A DNA stretch of 64,000 nt from Heliocidaris tuberculata (lineage: Eukaryota > Echinodermata > Echinoidea > Camarodonta > Echinometridae): the NCBI GenBank assembly GCA_025618425.1, contig CM046844.1, positions 6,291,957 to 6,355,956 of the forward strand, given 5' to 3'. The notes below the pieces were generated by a model, which did not search any database, was not told where the DNA came from, and saw only the letters and a list, made by a program, of their open reading frames with translations. The first letter of the stretch is position 1. Each line of letters begins with the position of its first letter. Made by a program: the position numbers and the translations under genes. Of the stretch, positions 1 through 12,397 are shown in pieces.

Positions 1-480
1 AAAGTCCACTAAACTTTCGAGCCGCTATGTCATGTATGTGTACGAAGTCAAAAGAGAGGGCGCTAAAGGAATACAAGTCCTATATTGTAGGTCATATCTT
101 AAAAATATGAGATATTTTGCTTCCACTTTGAAGAGTTTTCTCTACTGAAAATTTCCGTACCTTTCATCCATTCTGTTGTCTTTGCGTTTGCAGGTAGGGA
201 GGTAAAAACGCCCCTTGTTACATTACTCAATTTTGTACTGTTTTTATCCATCTAGTTTATGGTGTACGTTAGATGCTGCTAAATGTTATGTTGTATAATT
301 AGCTTCTTATGTAACTTGGAATCGTGTTTAGACATATTATTATTGATGAATGGGACCAATAGTGGAAAAGGTACAGAAAAATTGCAGCCCCTCCCCCCTT
401 CCGTTAAAACAAAGAAAATAAAAGGCACATTCTAGCGATAGTCCACATTCAGTTCATTGCTACACTTTCTTTATTTCTCA
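1..480. other. No gene or repeat recognised
   Basis: AT-rich sequence with short open frames only. I see no splice-bounded coding exon, tRNA or obvious mobile element here. Confidence 0.5.
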
Positions 481-509
481 GGCTGGAAACATCATACCAA
501 GCAGACTAG

Positions 510-562
510 ATGGGGGGGGGGGGGTTGGGGGGTTGACGGAGAAGAGAGAGAGAGAGAGAGAG

Positions 563-607
<45 letters not shown>

Positions 608-620
608 GGGGGTAGGGGGT
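510..620. repeat. Poly-G plus (AG)n microsatellite
   Basis: A run of 12 G near 513, then (AG)n from about 543 to 603 with one AAAA break, then a G-rich tail. Frames translated from it are low complexity and not genes. Confidence 0.95.
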
Positions 621-900
621 GAGTCATAACAAAAAAACGCCGAGGATAGCCCATCGTGTACATTCTGCTTCACTCAGCTCACCATATTGCGAACTACTTT
701 GAACTTACTTAACTCTATTTCGACATTTTCAAATTAATTGTTTCTCAATCTGTATAAAAATACATTAACTGGAAGGGATCAACGCCCCCAGTGATGTTTC
801 ATGATGTTTTGTCCTGTAAGAAAGTCATTTCAGAACATCTGCAAAGCTCCGCTAGCAGCCGACACTTTCCTAGCAACGCTATACTAGGCTTCTGTATATA

Positions 901-1685
901 GGGCACACACGAGTAATTCGGGCCCCCATAGAAACACGTGTTAAATTGAAGCACATCAAAAATTCATATTTAGATAATCTCTCTACAAAAAACGTTTTAA
1001 TTTACAGAGTAGCTACAACACTGATGATACTACAAAATTAGGTACTTTATTTGGGCACTTAATCGGCTACATTAAATACTGTGAAGGCTGAAAAGAGGCT
1101 AATCACAAAATACGATTTCTCACTGCTAGGAACAGTGGAAATGCACTGCAGATCAAATAATTCCTCTAAAATACACCAAAGTGTCCAAGCTTCCAGATAG
1201 GGGTGAAATATGAAAGAATGTGCCTTCCAAACACCATTTCTCTAGAAAAGATTCACAGACGACAAGTATTCAATTTTATGTGAAGTAGCTGATCAAAAAT
1301 ATTCATATGAAATTAAATACTTGTCGGCTGTAAATCTTTTCAAGAGAAATGGTGTTTGGAAGTCACATTCTTTCAAATTTCACCCCTATCTGGAAGCTTG
1401 GACGCCTTTGGGTATTTTAGAGGAATTATTTGATCTGCAGTGCATTTCCACTGTTCACAGCAGTGAAAAGTTGTAGTTCGTGATTAGCCTCGTTTCAGCC
1501 TTCACAGTTTTTGATGTGGCCGATTAAGTGCCCAAATAAAGTACCTAATTTGGTAGTACCATCAGTGTAGTTGCTACTCTGTCAGTTAAAACAGTTTTTG
1601 TAGAGAGATTATTTAAATATGAATTTTTGATGTGCTTCAATTTAACACGTGTTACTATGGGGGCCCGAATTACTCGTGTGTGCTC
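901..1685. mobile_element. 785-bp fold-back (palindromic) DNA element
   Basis: The left half (from 901, GGGCACACACGAGTAATTCG) is the inverted complement of the right half (ending CGAATTACTCGTGTGTGCTC at 1685), with arms of about 370 bp and a short loop near 1277-1312. TATA flanks both ends (897-900 and 1686-1689), consistent with target duplication at TA or TATA. No protein is encoded; non-autonomous. Confidence 0.85.
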
Positions 1686-1845
1686 TATAGTACATGCACT
1701 TTTGAGGCTAACTTGACGGGAGGCGGAAGTGATTCATATGAAAGGTCACCAAATATGAATATTCATTACAGGTCCTACGTACCATGCGTTCCCTATTCGA
1801 CTATGAATATTCATTAGGTTCTGTGTGTAGGTTATACCTCACAAG

Positions 1846-3127
1846 GAATTGAAAAAGAGGCTAACGTACAAGGAGGTTTTGCAAAAATAAGGCACATGAT
1901 AGAGAAATACATGTTGTTTTACAAAGAATTAAAAAAAAGGTTAACGTACAAGGAGGTGAGGCGAATGTACAAGGAGCTTGGAATATGATAGTGAAATACA
2001 TGTTATATTACAAAGAATTGAAAAAGAGGCTAACGTACAAGGAGGTTTTGCAAAAATAAGGCACATGATAGAGAAATACATGTTATTTTACAAAGAATTA
2101 AGGCATATGATAGAGAAATACATGTTATATTACAAAGAATTGAAAAAGAGCCTAACGTACAAGGAGGTGAGGCGAATGTACAAGGAGGTTTCAGGAATGA
2201 ACGTGTTATTTCACAAAGAATTGAAAAAGAAGTTATCATACAAGGATTGGAGGCAAGTATTTGTACGTCTTATTTTCATATCTTACATTACAGAGGCATT
2301 TGCAGGTATACTGAAAATGGTAAAAAAATAATATCCAAACCGCACCCTCACACATACATATTATACAACTCTCATTTGCACACTCATAGCATACACTTGG
2401 ATACCAGTCGATGTTAGAAAACAGAGAAATTCATATTTTGATTTGTCACAAACGTAACTGTTTTAATAAACTTATAAAAAGGCAAGTTTGAATCAACGAG
2501 AAAAATATTACGTCTAAATATCTTTGGCTGTCAGTCAACAAGATTTTAATGTAACAAACAAACATGAATAAAATTACAGACCCTTATAATAAACAACCAA
2601 GATGCAATATCACTAACTTCCTACATGTTTCATAAGTATGTCCACTATGTTAGTAATTCATCTCCTTTTCATATAATTTTCTAATCCAGTTTAATTTGAA
2701 AACCCCCTTCTTATTTTCTCTGGTAAAACATGACTAATATGACTTTTAAGATCGTGGGTTAAGATTAAACCTTTAGATTAAAACCTAATTACTTCATTTT
2801 ACCTTAAAGGAGAATGAAATCCAGGCATTGATCAGTGTGCTCTTAGTGAATGGAGTTGACCAGAAAGAGTAAACATTGAAATTTTGAGCAAAATCGGACA
2901 ATCTGTTCAAGAGTTATGAATTTTGAAAGTTTCAGTAAATCCCTATTATGGGGATCCTTGAATTGGCAACTTTGCCAGCTTCAATTCTTTGTAAAACAAC
3001 ACGTTCATTCCTAAAACCTCCTTGTACGTTAGCCTCTTTTTCAGTTCTTTGTAAAATAACATGTATTTCTCTATCATGTGCCTTATTTTTGCAAAACCTT
3101 CTTGTACGTTAGCCTCTTTTTCAATTC
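1846..3127. mobile_element. Fold-back element with tandem-repeat arms (TU-like)
   Basis: The left arm (1846-2262) is a tandem array of ~80-bp units each with 'ctaacgtacaaggagg' and 'gagaaatacatgtt'. The same units return inverted at 2981-3127, around a ~700-bp unique middle. Long inverted arms built from tandem repeats are the hallmark of fold-back elements such as the sea urchin TU elements. The 117-codon frame over the left arm (1978-2331) is repetitive (repeats of KEL/IEKYML) and most likely a by-product. Confidence 0.75.
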
Positions 3128-3539
3128 TTTTCTTCTTCTAAATAGAAAGAATTTGAACGCCATTTTGGGTCCAGAAAAATCAGACGTCCATGTTGCTACT
3201 CTCTATATAAAGGTACTCTAACAAGTCCTTATTTGTTCGAAACCCTTAACACAAAGGTGACAAGAATCCTTTCATCTTTTTAAGACAATTGCCGCCGAAC
3301 AAGTCGACTGAAGAATAAACCTGTTCACAAGTATATTCAAATTTTATGCATACTTTTAAAACAAAGGTTGCTCTTGACAACCTGAAAGCTTGTCAGAGGC
3401 CTGTCAGACATAGCAACAAGTAATGTATGCAAACTGGATTTCAAGTATTGTAGTTCATTCATTAATGACAGGTTAATGGAATACCTCGTTACTATGTCCC
3501 AAGGAAAGAAACATCCATACATTTGAATCAGAGGCGGCG

Positions 3540-4160
3540 CACCAGGGGGGGGGGCAGGGGGACACAGTGCCCCTCCACTTTTTTTAGTACCCCAAAAGTG
3601 CCCCTTTTTATCTATGAAAAGTGCCCCTTTTCATAGCTGATAAGTGCCCCTTTTTCTTCGTATAGTGCCCCTTTTTTCTTTCTAAAAAGTGCCCTTTTCA
3701 TCTTCTGATAAGTGGACTTTTAACCTCATACATGAGTGCCCCTTTTGAAATCCGATAAGTGCCCCTGTTTTCGTCTGATTAGTGGTGCCCATTTTCCGTT
3801 CTAATAGTGCAATTTTCCCTTCTAACAAGTGCCTCTTTTCATCTCTGATAAGTGCCCCTTCTTCTTTCCAATAAGTGCCCTTTTCACCTTTTGATAATAG
3901 GCCCTTTTAACCTCATACATGAGTGCCCCTTTTGAAATCCGATAAATGCCCCTGTTTTCGTCTGATTAGTGCCCACTTTCCGTTCTAACAGTGCAATTTT
4001 CCCTTCTGATAAGTGCCCCTTTTCACCCCTGATAAGTTTACCTTTTAAGTGCCCCCTTTTACTTCTGATCAGTGCCTCTTTTCCTTTCTAATGGTATCAT
4101 TTTCCCCTTTGATAAGTGCCCCTTTTGTCTTTTGACATCGAGTGCCCCTTTTTACCTATA
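3540..4160. repeat. Degenerate GTGCCCC minisatellite
   Basis: Some 20 imperfect units of 25-30 bp around 'gataagtgccccttttc', preceded by a poly-G 'gcaccaggggg' sequence. A larger copy of one part recurs (3700-3790 versus 3880-3985), so the array also expanded in blocks. A short related piece is at 4680-4760. Confidence 0.85.
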
Positions 4161-7140
4161 TATCCCGATGTCGCTTACACACTGTGCCCTAAAGTCCACA
4201 AAAGAGCTATATATCTAGCTCCAAATAATCGGAGAGGCTTCATATACCATGTAATAGATTCCCCTACTGATATCAGCACAAAGTGAGGCAGTGGAGTAGA
4301 TGGCAAGAGGGGCACAATGCCCTAGATTATACAATATTTTATCATTTGCCCTAAATCATAAAAGGAATGAGGAAAAAAAAAGAATTTCTATTTTTTTTCC
4401 AAAGCTCGCTCGCTACGCTCGTTCACATTTGCTATTCATATTAGGGAAATCACTGTGTATAATTAAATACCATAGCCTTCAGCGTTAGAAAACAATCTCA
4501 AATTTTTTGCTCGCTCGCTTCACTCGCTCGCAAATGAATAATCAGACTATCACACAAAATGCAAAAGTAGTTTTAATCTGGAACCATGTTAAGATAGAAA
4601 CAGTAATGTGTCGAAAATGAACTTCGATAGTGTATTAATCATATTGTAGGGGTATACTAATGTCTCAAAGTGGTATTTTCCGCCTTGTTTTCACCCTTTG
4701 TAAGTAGGTGCCCAATTTTTTTTCCAAAAGTGCCCTTTTTTGTTGGTGCCCCCCACTTTAAAAGACGCTCCGCCGTCCCTGATTTGAATAACTTTGTGAA
4801 CAGGTCTATTTCAGTCGCTCGTCAGAAACTGGGCATCGTTTCATCAAACCATCATGAGTATTAGTTCGCGAACATCCCATTGAAACGCATGTTAATTTTA
4901 ATACACGCGTTTCAATGGGATATCGGCGAACGTGTACTTATGACCGTTTGATGAAACGCTGCCCTGGATTCTTTCTCTTGAACCTCAATACGACAGGTCC
5001 AATAAATTTTGAAGCATTTATGATACGCTACTTGCAGGTCAGGGGCGTCGCTAGAACATTTTGAATGGGGGTTGTGATGCCCAAATTTTCCGACAAAAAT
5101 GCTGCACCCTAATCTCCCACCCACGAAAAATAATAAAAGAAAATCGCATATGTAGAGACCCTGATCATACGGCCCCATTTTCGCAAGGGGGAGGGGGCTG
5201 ACGCCTTTTGTCCAAACTATCAACTTTTCAATTTATAAATATTTACGAGTGAAAATGTACAGAAGTTACATAATTATCTGGAAACTCGCTGCCCAAATAT
5301 GTGGATATTCTGGCACCTCGCTTTCCGACTATGAAGTGGTGGTTGCCCGAATATCGGAACTTTTAAAATTCTCGGGGGAGGGGGGGCAAACCATTTGCGA
5401 CGCCCCTGACTAATTGAAACTGCAAGCTTCTTAAAAATATGAACATTGGGAAGGTATGCATGAATTTTGCCATCCGTGCACTATAGACTACGATTTCATT
5501 GGTCATGTTGAAACACTGGAATCGGATACGGTTTTCCTGTGGGAAAATATGCAATTGATATTCAGTTCCCGGAATCCACAATCTAAAGAAAACCTTCAAA
5601 CAAGATAATATTTTGGTGAAATTCTAATTACAATTAACTTAACGGAGTCGTTCACGTAAAGTAAAGGAATACAGCACTAAGCGAGATTGCAAGCTCTTTG
5701 GCTACAGCATACCGGCACGTATTAGACGTGATCACTGACAACGAAATATCAAAAATATAGAAATTATAAATTACACTACCTTTTCATTTAGTTTATAAAA
5801 TATAAAATATTACAACTAGCACGGTACCATGATTGCAATTCCCTTATGATAGGGATTGTATGTTTCGCGTTTCTTATACTTTTACTTCGTATAAAACGCG
5901 AAAATGTGTGACCATTAAAAAAAACCTATTTCCATTTCCTTTACAGTAATACATTATTCATATCCTTATTGTGTTGATGTTGGTGAACGAATATTTCGAT
6001 TGAGTTCTCAAGAAAGTGGAAGCTATTGCCCGTGTTACCATAGTTTTCAACTTCGAAATGGATAATGGAGTGAGTCCGTTGATAACATCGGCTTCATTAC
6101 ATAATTTAATGAATCTATGCCAGAACAGGGACTGTATAGCACAAAATACATAAGATTGGATATTCACATTTTCGTGTGACTATGTACACTCTCCACTTCT
6201 ATTCATTGGATATTATGTGTTGGTTTGACAGTCATAAAATTTGTAATCCTGTAAAGTTCGGCTGCCTGACATAATCATTGTCACACCAACATTAGCGTAC
6301 CAAAGGGGGGGGGGGCAGGGGAGCAGAGTGCCCCCCTGACAACTTCTGACAGAAAAAAGATATAAAGATTTTTTTTTTTTTTTTTTTGCTTGTCAGAGAA
6401 TTCTGGACCCCATAAAATGTGACACCCCCTCCCCACGGATTGACTTTTGAAACGCCGGGGGATTTTTTTTTGGTCCCCCCCCCCCTCCCCACACTCGTGT
6501 ATTAAAACTAACACTGAACTCTATACTACGCAGTGGCGTATCTAGGTATTCTGGCGCCCGGGGCAAACTATCAAATCTGCGCCCCCACCCCCTTATGCCC
6601 AAACTCAGATTAATGAGCGTTTTTAATTTAGAAATAATGGCACTATACGTGAAAATGAGTTTTGATGCACATAACCCGGGGTTGTTAGCCCAAATCTGAT
6701 GAATTATTGAATAAGAGAGGGAGCAACGCGACCCAGCGGCCGATTTTTTTTTTCCTTTTCACCAATTAAATTGATATTTCTTATGTATCTTACCTTAGAA
6801 AAATATAATCCAAGAGAATACAGCGACCTAGCTATAGATTTTTAATTCTTTTTTTAACATTCCTATTTTGGGGGCGCAAAATGAATAAAAACCCTGAAGA
6901 ACTATATTTGAGTAATTTAGCAAGGTAATTGCAAGGCAAATTTATGATTTCTTTCAAATGTTCTATACTTTGAAAGTACTTTTATGCACTTACATCCCAT
7001 CTGGGGGGAGGGGGGCAAAATTTAACCAGCTCCTGCCCTATGCGGGGGGGGGGGGGCAAAGCAACTAGAGTCAGTTAATGGTCAACATTTTAAAAACGCC
7101 ACTAGGGGAGTGAAATAGCTAGATCCTGAACATGATTATG
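4160..7140. other. Gene-free dispersed-repeat region
   Basis: Apart from the MITE above, this stretch holds fragments with the GCTCGCTCGC motif (4405, 4510), 'ggggcgtcgctagaac' and 'gtggcgtatctagg' repeats with poly-G or poly-C (5040, 5380, 6305, 6475, 7000-7060), and AT-rich sequence. Open frames across it are interrupted and low complexity; no gene is supported. Confidence 0.6.
4829..4966. mobile_element. Palindromic MITE, ~140 bp
   Basis: 'gggcatcgtttcatcaaac' at the left is matched by 'gtttgatgaaacgctgccc' inverted at the right, with inner arms 'cccattgaaacgc' and 'gcgtttcaatggg'. Noncoding hairpin element. Confidence 0.8.
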
Positions 7141-7314
7141 CGAGGGATCAAAGCGACCAAGCTTTAGAAATTTTTCGCATTTCAAACCCTATAAAACACC
7201 ATTTCATAAGCATTTTGTCCTTGGGGCGCAAATAACCCTCAAAGACCATATTTTTTTTTATATTTCTCCCCCTTTTCTTTCTCTCTTTTGCGCTTTTTGC
7301 GCCCCCTCCAAGTG

Positions 7315-7508
7315 GACTTTCGACCTTATTCTCATTTCTAAAATTCTGGCATGAAACGTAATAATGGTCATGCATGCAACAAAAAAGACATAGTTTGTGC
7401 AGAATTTTTGCCCTTTCTACTCATGTATCTGGTATATTTTTTAGAGCTCTGAATCAAAAGTTATTGAGCTGAACCACAAGGTGTGGTCAATTGTCTCGAA
7501 AGGGTTAA
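7315..7508 (-). mobile_element. Truncated TTAA-type element (related to 36240-36649)
   Basis: In reverse orientation this matches the left part of the element at 36240-36649: 'tcaattgtctcgaaaggg' beside TTAA, then 'aaaagttattgagc' and 'gcatgaaac..ggtcatgcatgcaac'. Only one terminus is present, so it is a partial copy. Confidence 0.65.
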
Positions 7509-7959
7509 GACGGTTTGATGAAACAATGCCCAGACCGACAAGAGACCGAACAAGAAATCATTTTGCCCAGAATGACCAAGAATTGGTCTGTTTGGAATCT
7601 GTAGATCAAGTATTGTATCAATGAATTGTGTTTGTATGATACTATGGTATTTGAAAATAAAAATTACTGATAAAAGATAACACTACATATTTTTAGTTAA
7701 TTCTTTTCTTGTGTTTGAATAATGTTGAGCGTTATTGGACGTGCTTTTCAAGGGCTGAAAACACCTTTATTTGAAGAAAAAGACAAGCTTTTAAAAATAT
7801 GATTGCATTTTTGGGGCAAATCTACCCCCAAACTGAGCAAGTTTTGGAGGGGTGGGGAAATGTTTCGTTTTATCGATTTTCTTGATCTACCAAAGATAAA
7901 TTATGATGTTACGGGAGAGGATGGACGAATGAAAGTGTTTTGTGGGTCTATTATTTTGT

Positions 7960-8310
7960 TTGTTGTGTGTGTGGGGGGGGGGGGGGGGGGAGGGGGATTG
8001 GTAAGGTTGTAGATTGATAAAATGTCTTCAATCAATGATGCTAGTAATACATGTAATAAGAAATATGAAGTAGGCCTATGTGTAGGCCTACTTGATTAAT
8101 TTTATTTATTTATTTATTTATTTATTGGTATATAAAATTACTGATCAGCAAGCTAAAAGGATCACTATACAAATTTGGCAACATAAAATCATAGATATAT
8201 AACAATCAATTTACAACACAAATAATAAAAGGACAGAAACAAAAATATGAATGCAAATATAACAATATAGAAAATAATTCTGTATAATTATTTTTTTGAG
8301 TGTGAAAATA
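7960..8310. repeat. Poly-G tract and LINE-like 3' tail remnant
   Basis: (GT)n/poly-G at 7960-7995. From 8098 a (TTTA)n run followed by 'ttggtatataaaattactgatcagcaa' looks like the inverted 3' tail of a non-LTR element; a related tail is at 62457. No reverse-transcriptase frame remains. Confidence 0.45.
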
Positions 8311-8499
8311 ACTAATAAATAACATTACATAATATTTTAGATATTTTACATTCTTGTGTTCGAATTACACCGAACGATTTAATTTATTCATTTATTCGAA
8401 AAAAAATGAATTAAACATTTATTTTCCTAATATGTAATGATTTATTATATACAGATATAGGTATGATTCTCTATACCATAAGTGGCACTTATCTGTTGC

Positions 8500-8588
8500 T
8501 GCTATCACTACTACTGCCACCGTTGCTACTACTATTACTACTACAACAACTACAACTACTACTTCTACAATAACAATAACTATTACTT

Positions 8589-8668
<80 letters not shown>

Positions 8669-8713
8669 ACTATAAGTAAAACTTGTAGTAACTATACAAG
8701 TTTTAATATACTT

Positions 8714-8750
<37 letters not shown>

Positions 8751-8760
8751 ATCAACAACA
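8500..8760. repeat. (TAC)n microsatellites
   Basis: Two ACT/TAC trinucleotide arrays (about 8580-8650 and 8711-8750) with CTG interruptions. Tyr-rich or Val-rich frames over them are artefacts. Confidence 0.95.
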
Positions 8761-8802
8761 ACTACTACTTCTGCAACAACAATAACTATTACCTCTACTA
8801 CA

Positions 8803-8907
8803 TTGGCGTAGATACGCACAAACTTTCTATTGTTAGTGGGGGGAGGGGGGATGATCTGTTCATCATCCCCCACTAACAATGGATAATTACGCGTGTCTAC
8901 GCCCGTG
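8803..8907. mobile_element. Small hairpin element between trinucleotide arrays
   Basis: 'attggcgtagatacgcac' with 'attgttagtggggg' is matched inverted by 'cccccactaacaat' and 'gcgtgtctacgcc'. Stem of about 45 bp around a short loop (near 8858). Confidence 0.7.
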
Positions 8908-9484
8908 ACTACTACTGCTACTACGACTACAACAAATAATAATACCAGTACTACTACTACTGCTTCTACATTTACCTCTCCCCTCCCCCAGAATAAGAAT
9001 AAAATTAAATTTATTTTGGACATGTAATCCAAGGGTCATAATCAGATGCTTGATATATGACCTGTCAGTGTCGTACCCAGGATTTTTGAAACGTAATTGC
9101 GATATCTGAATGATCTGAAAGTATCGGGTTTGATAAAAGTACCACCTTTTCCATGTTTTCGAAACTATTTAGAAACATATTAATGTGTCATTGTGATGTA
9201 GGGGGAATTGCATTCTATTTATGCAAGGAAAAGATAAGGGAAGGCGGGGTAACGTATAGCGGGACACAGTTTTCCAGACACCTCAAACTCAACCTTGCTA
9301 ACACTGGCACGTAAAATATACAAAGACAAATATAAACAACTAACAACAAGAATCACATTTAATACACTTTTGAAACATTAATCGTTACATTTGGTCTTGT
9401 CCTATCTTGCCCCAAACTGAAAGGGTGCGATTGGGGACCCTGCTGTGTTCATGATGTTTACTGATACTTATAGCATATTTATAC

Positions 9485-9925
9485 GGGGGGGGGGGGGGGA
9501 ATACTTTTTTTCGGAGGTTCACTATTCCGAAACACAAATTTTCCATACCAGAACGTTAATGATTTCGAAAATTAAATAAGGTTTATAGTTCCCAACATTT
9601 GTTGCATTACTCTGAAGGTTCGTTATTCCAAAAGTTCATTATTATGAAGGTTCGTTATCCGGAGGATCATAGTTTCGAAAATGAAAAAGCTTTCATTGTT
9701 CCGAAGGTTCGTAATTCTGAAAATGAAAAGAATAAGGTTCATAATTCTTAAAAATGAAACAGGGTTCATAATTCCGAGGGTTTGTGATTCCGAAAAATGA
9801 TGCTGAGATCTTTTGAATTTTCGGAATTACGAACCTTTGGAATATCGAACTTTTCAGAAATATGAACCTTCGGAAAAGCAAAACTTCGTCATTATGAACC
9901 TTCGAAAAAAAGGACATTTAGCCGT
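9485..9925. repeat. TTCCGAAGGTTCG repeat array with inverted half
   Basis: Degenerate units around 'attccgaaggttcgtaatt' run 9510-9800, then the complementary form ('aattacgaacctttgg', 'aaccttcgg') from 9825 to 9905. A poly-G run starts it. Noncoding. Confidence 0.8.
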
Positions 9926-9929
9926 TGAC

Positions 9930-10600
9930 ACAACACTGAAATGTATGTTTATTATATTTCTGATTCCCCAATAGTTTAAATGTCAATATCATCAATAGCA
10001 TCAGAGTTCAAGCTATCCCCTTATCATAAATTACGTGACAAAGGTTTTTTTTTCTTCTGATAACAGTCTTTTTAAAAAAATGGTCAATTCATTTCAATCA
10101 TTATATTCTTCATGAAAAAAAAAAATTCGAGTAATGGTTAAACTGACTAAGTTAATTCTTGATACATACATGAATGAAAATGAGGAAATGATCTACCCGC
10201 CGACAATAAAGCATTGGAAAGATATCTTTCTCACACAACAACAGCCCCACTTAAAATACTCACGTGTGATATAAAAATATATATCCTGAAAACATTTTAT
10301 TTTGAACTCAAGTACATGAGATATTTTTGTTCTATAGACCCGTATTCATGTGGGAAATGTTATTAGATCTTTAGTTTTACATCACATTAAGTACTACTCA
10401 TGCCTATTGCGACAATTTTCTCATGATATGTTTCACATTGTCTTGTCTGAAGGGCAAGTATTTTTTCCCTCATAAATCGGTACGTTTAACATTCTTTCAA
10501 ATATCAAATTTACATTTCAAGTTCCATTTGCTAGTACCCCTTTTAATCCGTGACAGGCTAGCTTCTAACTTAAAAATACGAAATTTACGCCGGGTGGGGG
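9930..10600. other. No gene recognised
   Basis: AT-rich sequence with homopolymer runs near 10045 and 10115 and a poly-G tract at 10596. I see no coding exon or clear repeat boundary. Confidence 0.5.
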
Positions 10601-10607
10601 GGGGGGG

Positions 10608-11117
10608 GGGATATGTCTCATTGAGACCTGTACGGCATCCGCGTTTATGACTTTCTGAGAAGCACCCTAAACGAGGATTTAAGTCGAGAGGTTTTCGATA
10701 CCCTATTTCTGATTTTTAGATCCTTAAAAGGGATTTTTTAGATCTTGCATAGTATTGTACATCCTATTCCAGGATTGGTTCATCTTTGCCCCCCTTGTTT
10801 TTTTGCCAAATAGGAAGAGTTAAAGAAAAAGTAATTAATTTGAAACACATTACAAAATGATATTTTCGTTGAAAAATGGAAAAGAACCTCTTTGGATTCC
10901 TTTAATATTTTCACATTCGCTGCTCCTGACCGGCTCTCGAATGTACTCTGTCAAATTTCCTACCCTTTTCGGGGATCTTTTCTCATCACTTTTAGTGAAC
11001 TTGATACCCTTTTTCCAGAATTTTGCTGTTTTTAATACCCAAAATGAGATCCCCTGGTTACCCGTCTGGTGGTTTCCACGGACGCGGATGCCGTACACAG
11101 GCCTCAATGAGACATAA
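10608..11117. mobile_element. Repeat with ~35-bp terminal inverted repeats
   Basis: 'atgtctcattgagacctgt' then 'acggcatccgcgt' at the left returns inverted at 11080-11117 ('acgcggatgccgt', 'cctcaatgagacat'). The inner minus-strand frame is a repeat-derived sequence without known domains. It looks like a non-autonomous DNA element. Confidence 0.6.
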
Positions 11118-11119
11118 AC

Positions 11120-12397
11120 CCCTGGGAATTGACGCGAAGTCGCCAGAGCATGTGTAGTACATCCCAAGAAAAAAACAAGCAGGGTAACAAGACTTTCCAA
11201 TATTTTACTGGATCCTCATGTATCAAAGCTCATCGAGATGTCCTTTGTCCCAAAAGCAAATTCTAACAGTCTCTTTAAATTTTATTCACTATGATTTTGT
11301 CCTAATGACACAAACATGAAGTGATTTATAAACTCACTTTGGGTGCTATATCAACATATCATTTTCATTGAGCTTTCAGTTCCAAGAGACAACTAGACTC
11401 TTATTATGGTCGTTTTAATTACCTCTTAAGCTAAGGATGTAGGTCATCTAATGGTGATATTATATAATGGTACTTATAGAGATAAAATTGAGTACTGGTA
11501 ATGGATCGCATTGTGAAATTTACTTTTATAAATGAGCCTCAGTGATTGGAATCCATTTTGCATACATTACTTGTTGCTATATCCGGCAAGCTTTCAAGAA
11601 CAACCTTCGTTTGAAAAGTATGTATAAAATTTGCATACATTACCGAAGCGGTCTATTGCTTCCCGGTCAATTTTATTCACTTGGTGAAATCCTTCAGTCC
11701 AACTCTTTACCAAACCTTAATATAAACCCTAGCCCTTATCCTAACCTTTAAACCCAATGGCAAGTCCGGAGTCTGGAGCAAATGTGTGATCAGCCGCTGC
11801 CATAATAAGAGGTGACGGATGTCCATATATTGGCAATTCCAGCCCGCCCAGCCCCCCCCCCCCTCCTCGTACGACTATATATGCATGAGACAGACATTGT
11901 CAAAAACTAAAACATTTTAAAATGGCTGAACACAATTATTTTGATTTTTCATTTTTTGCTTCGTCCTCAGTTGTACTAATTTTCCATTACCAGTATTGTA
12001 TTTTATTGAAGTTTATTTCTAGGAACATAAAGGAAAGACATCAAGGAAAAGGTTTAGCTAATGCCTGTCAAAGAAATTCATGCAGCATGATCTCCGCTCT
12101 ACCTGAGTATAGACATTAGAATGTTAAACACCGATACTAAAGAAAATGTGCACCTTAACATCAAGAGAGAGAGGGGGGGGGGGGGAGAGAGAGAGGGGGG
12201 GGGAGAGAGAGAGAGGGAGAGGGGGAGTGAGCGAGAGGAGAGGAGAGGGAGAGAGGGAGAGAGAGAGAGGGGGAGAAGGAGAGAGAGAGAAAGAGAAAGC
12301 CCCCATGGCCTTAAAAAGGTAGGATAATTTCATTTCTATTTTTAGTCTTGAATATAATAAACTGAGAGGGCAATCCTATATTGGAAGGAGGTGTACG
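11120..12397. other. 3' flank of the TLR gene: no gene
   Basis: AT-rich sequence, a poly-C tract (11854) and a purine block. AATAAA on the minus strand near 11998-12015 could serve as a distant poly(A) signal for the TLR transcript, but none lies immediately after the stop codon. Confidence 0.4.
12165..12300. repeat. (GA)n/poly-G purine tract
   Basis: Over 130 bp of nearly pure purine on the plus strand, about 100 bp beyond the TLR stop codon. A frame across it is Arg/Glu low complexity only. Confidence 0.95.

Noticed and set aside
1978..2331. Real 117-aa protein gene
   Set aside because: The frame is made of the ~80-bp arm repeats of a fold-back element and ends in unrelated intergenic sequence.
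10850..11200. 116-aa minus-strand protein
   Set aside because: It crosses the inner part and one inverted end of a repeat element and has no start context, domain or splice sites.
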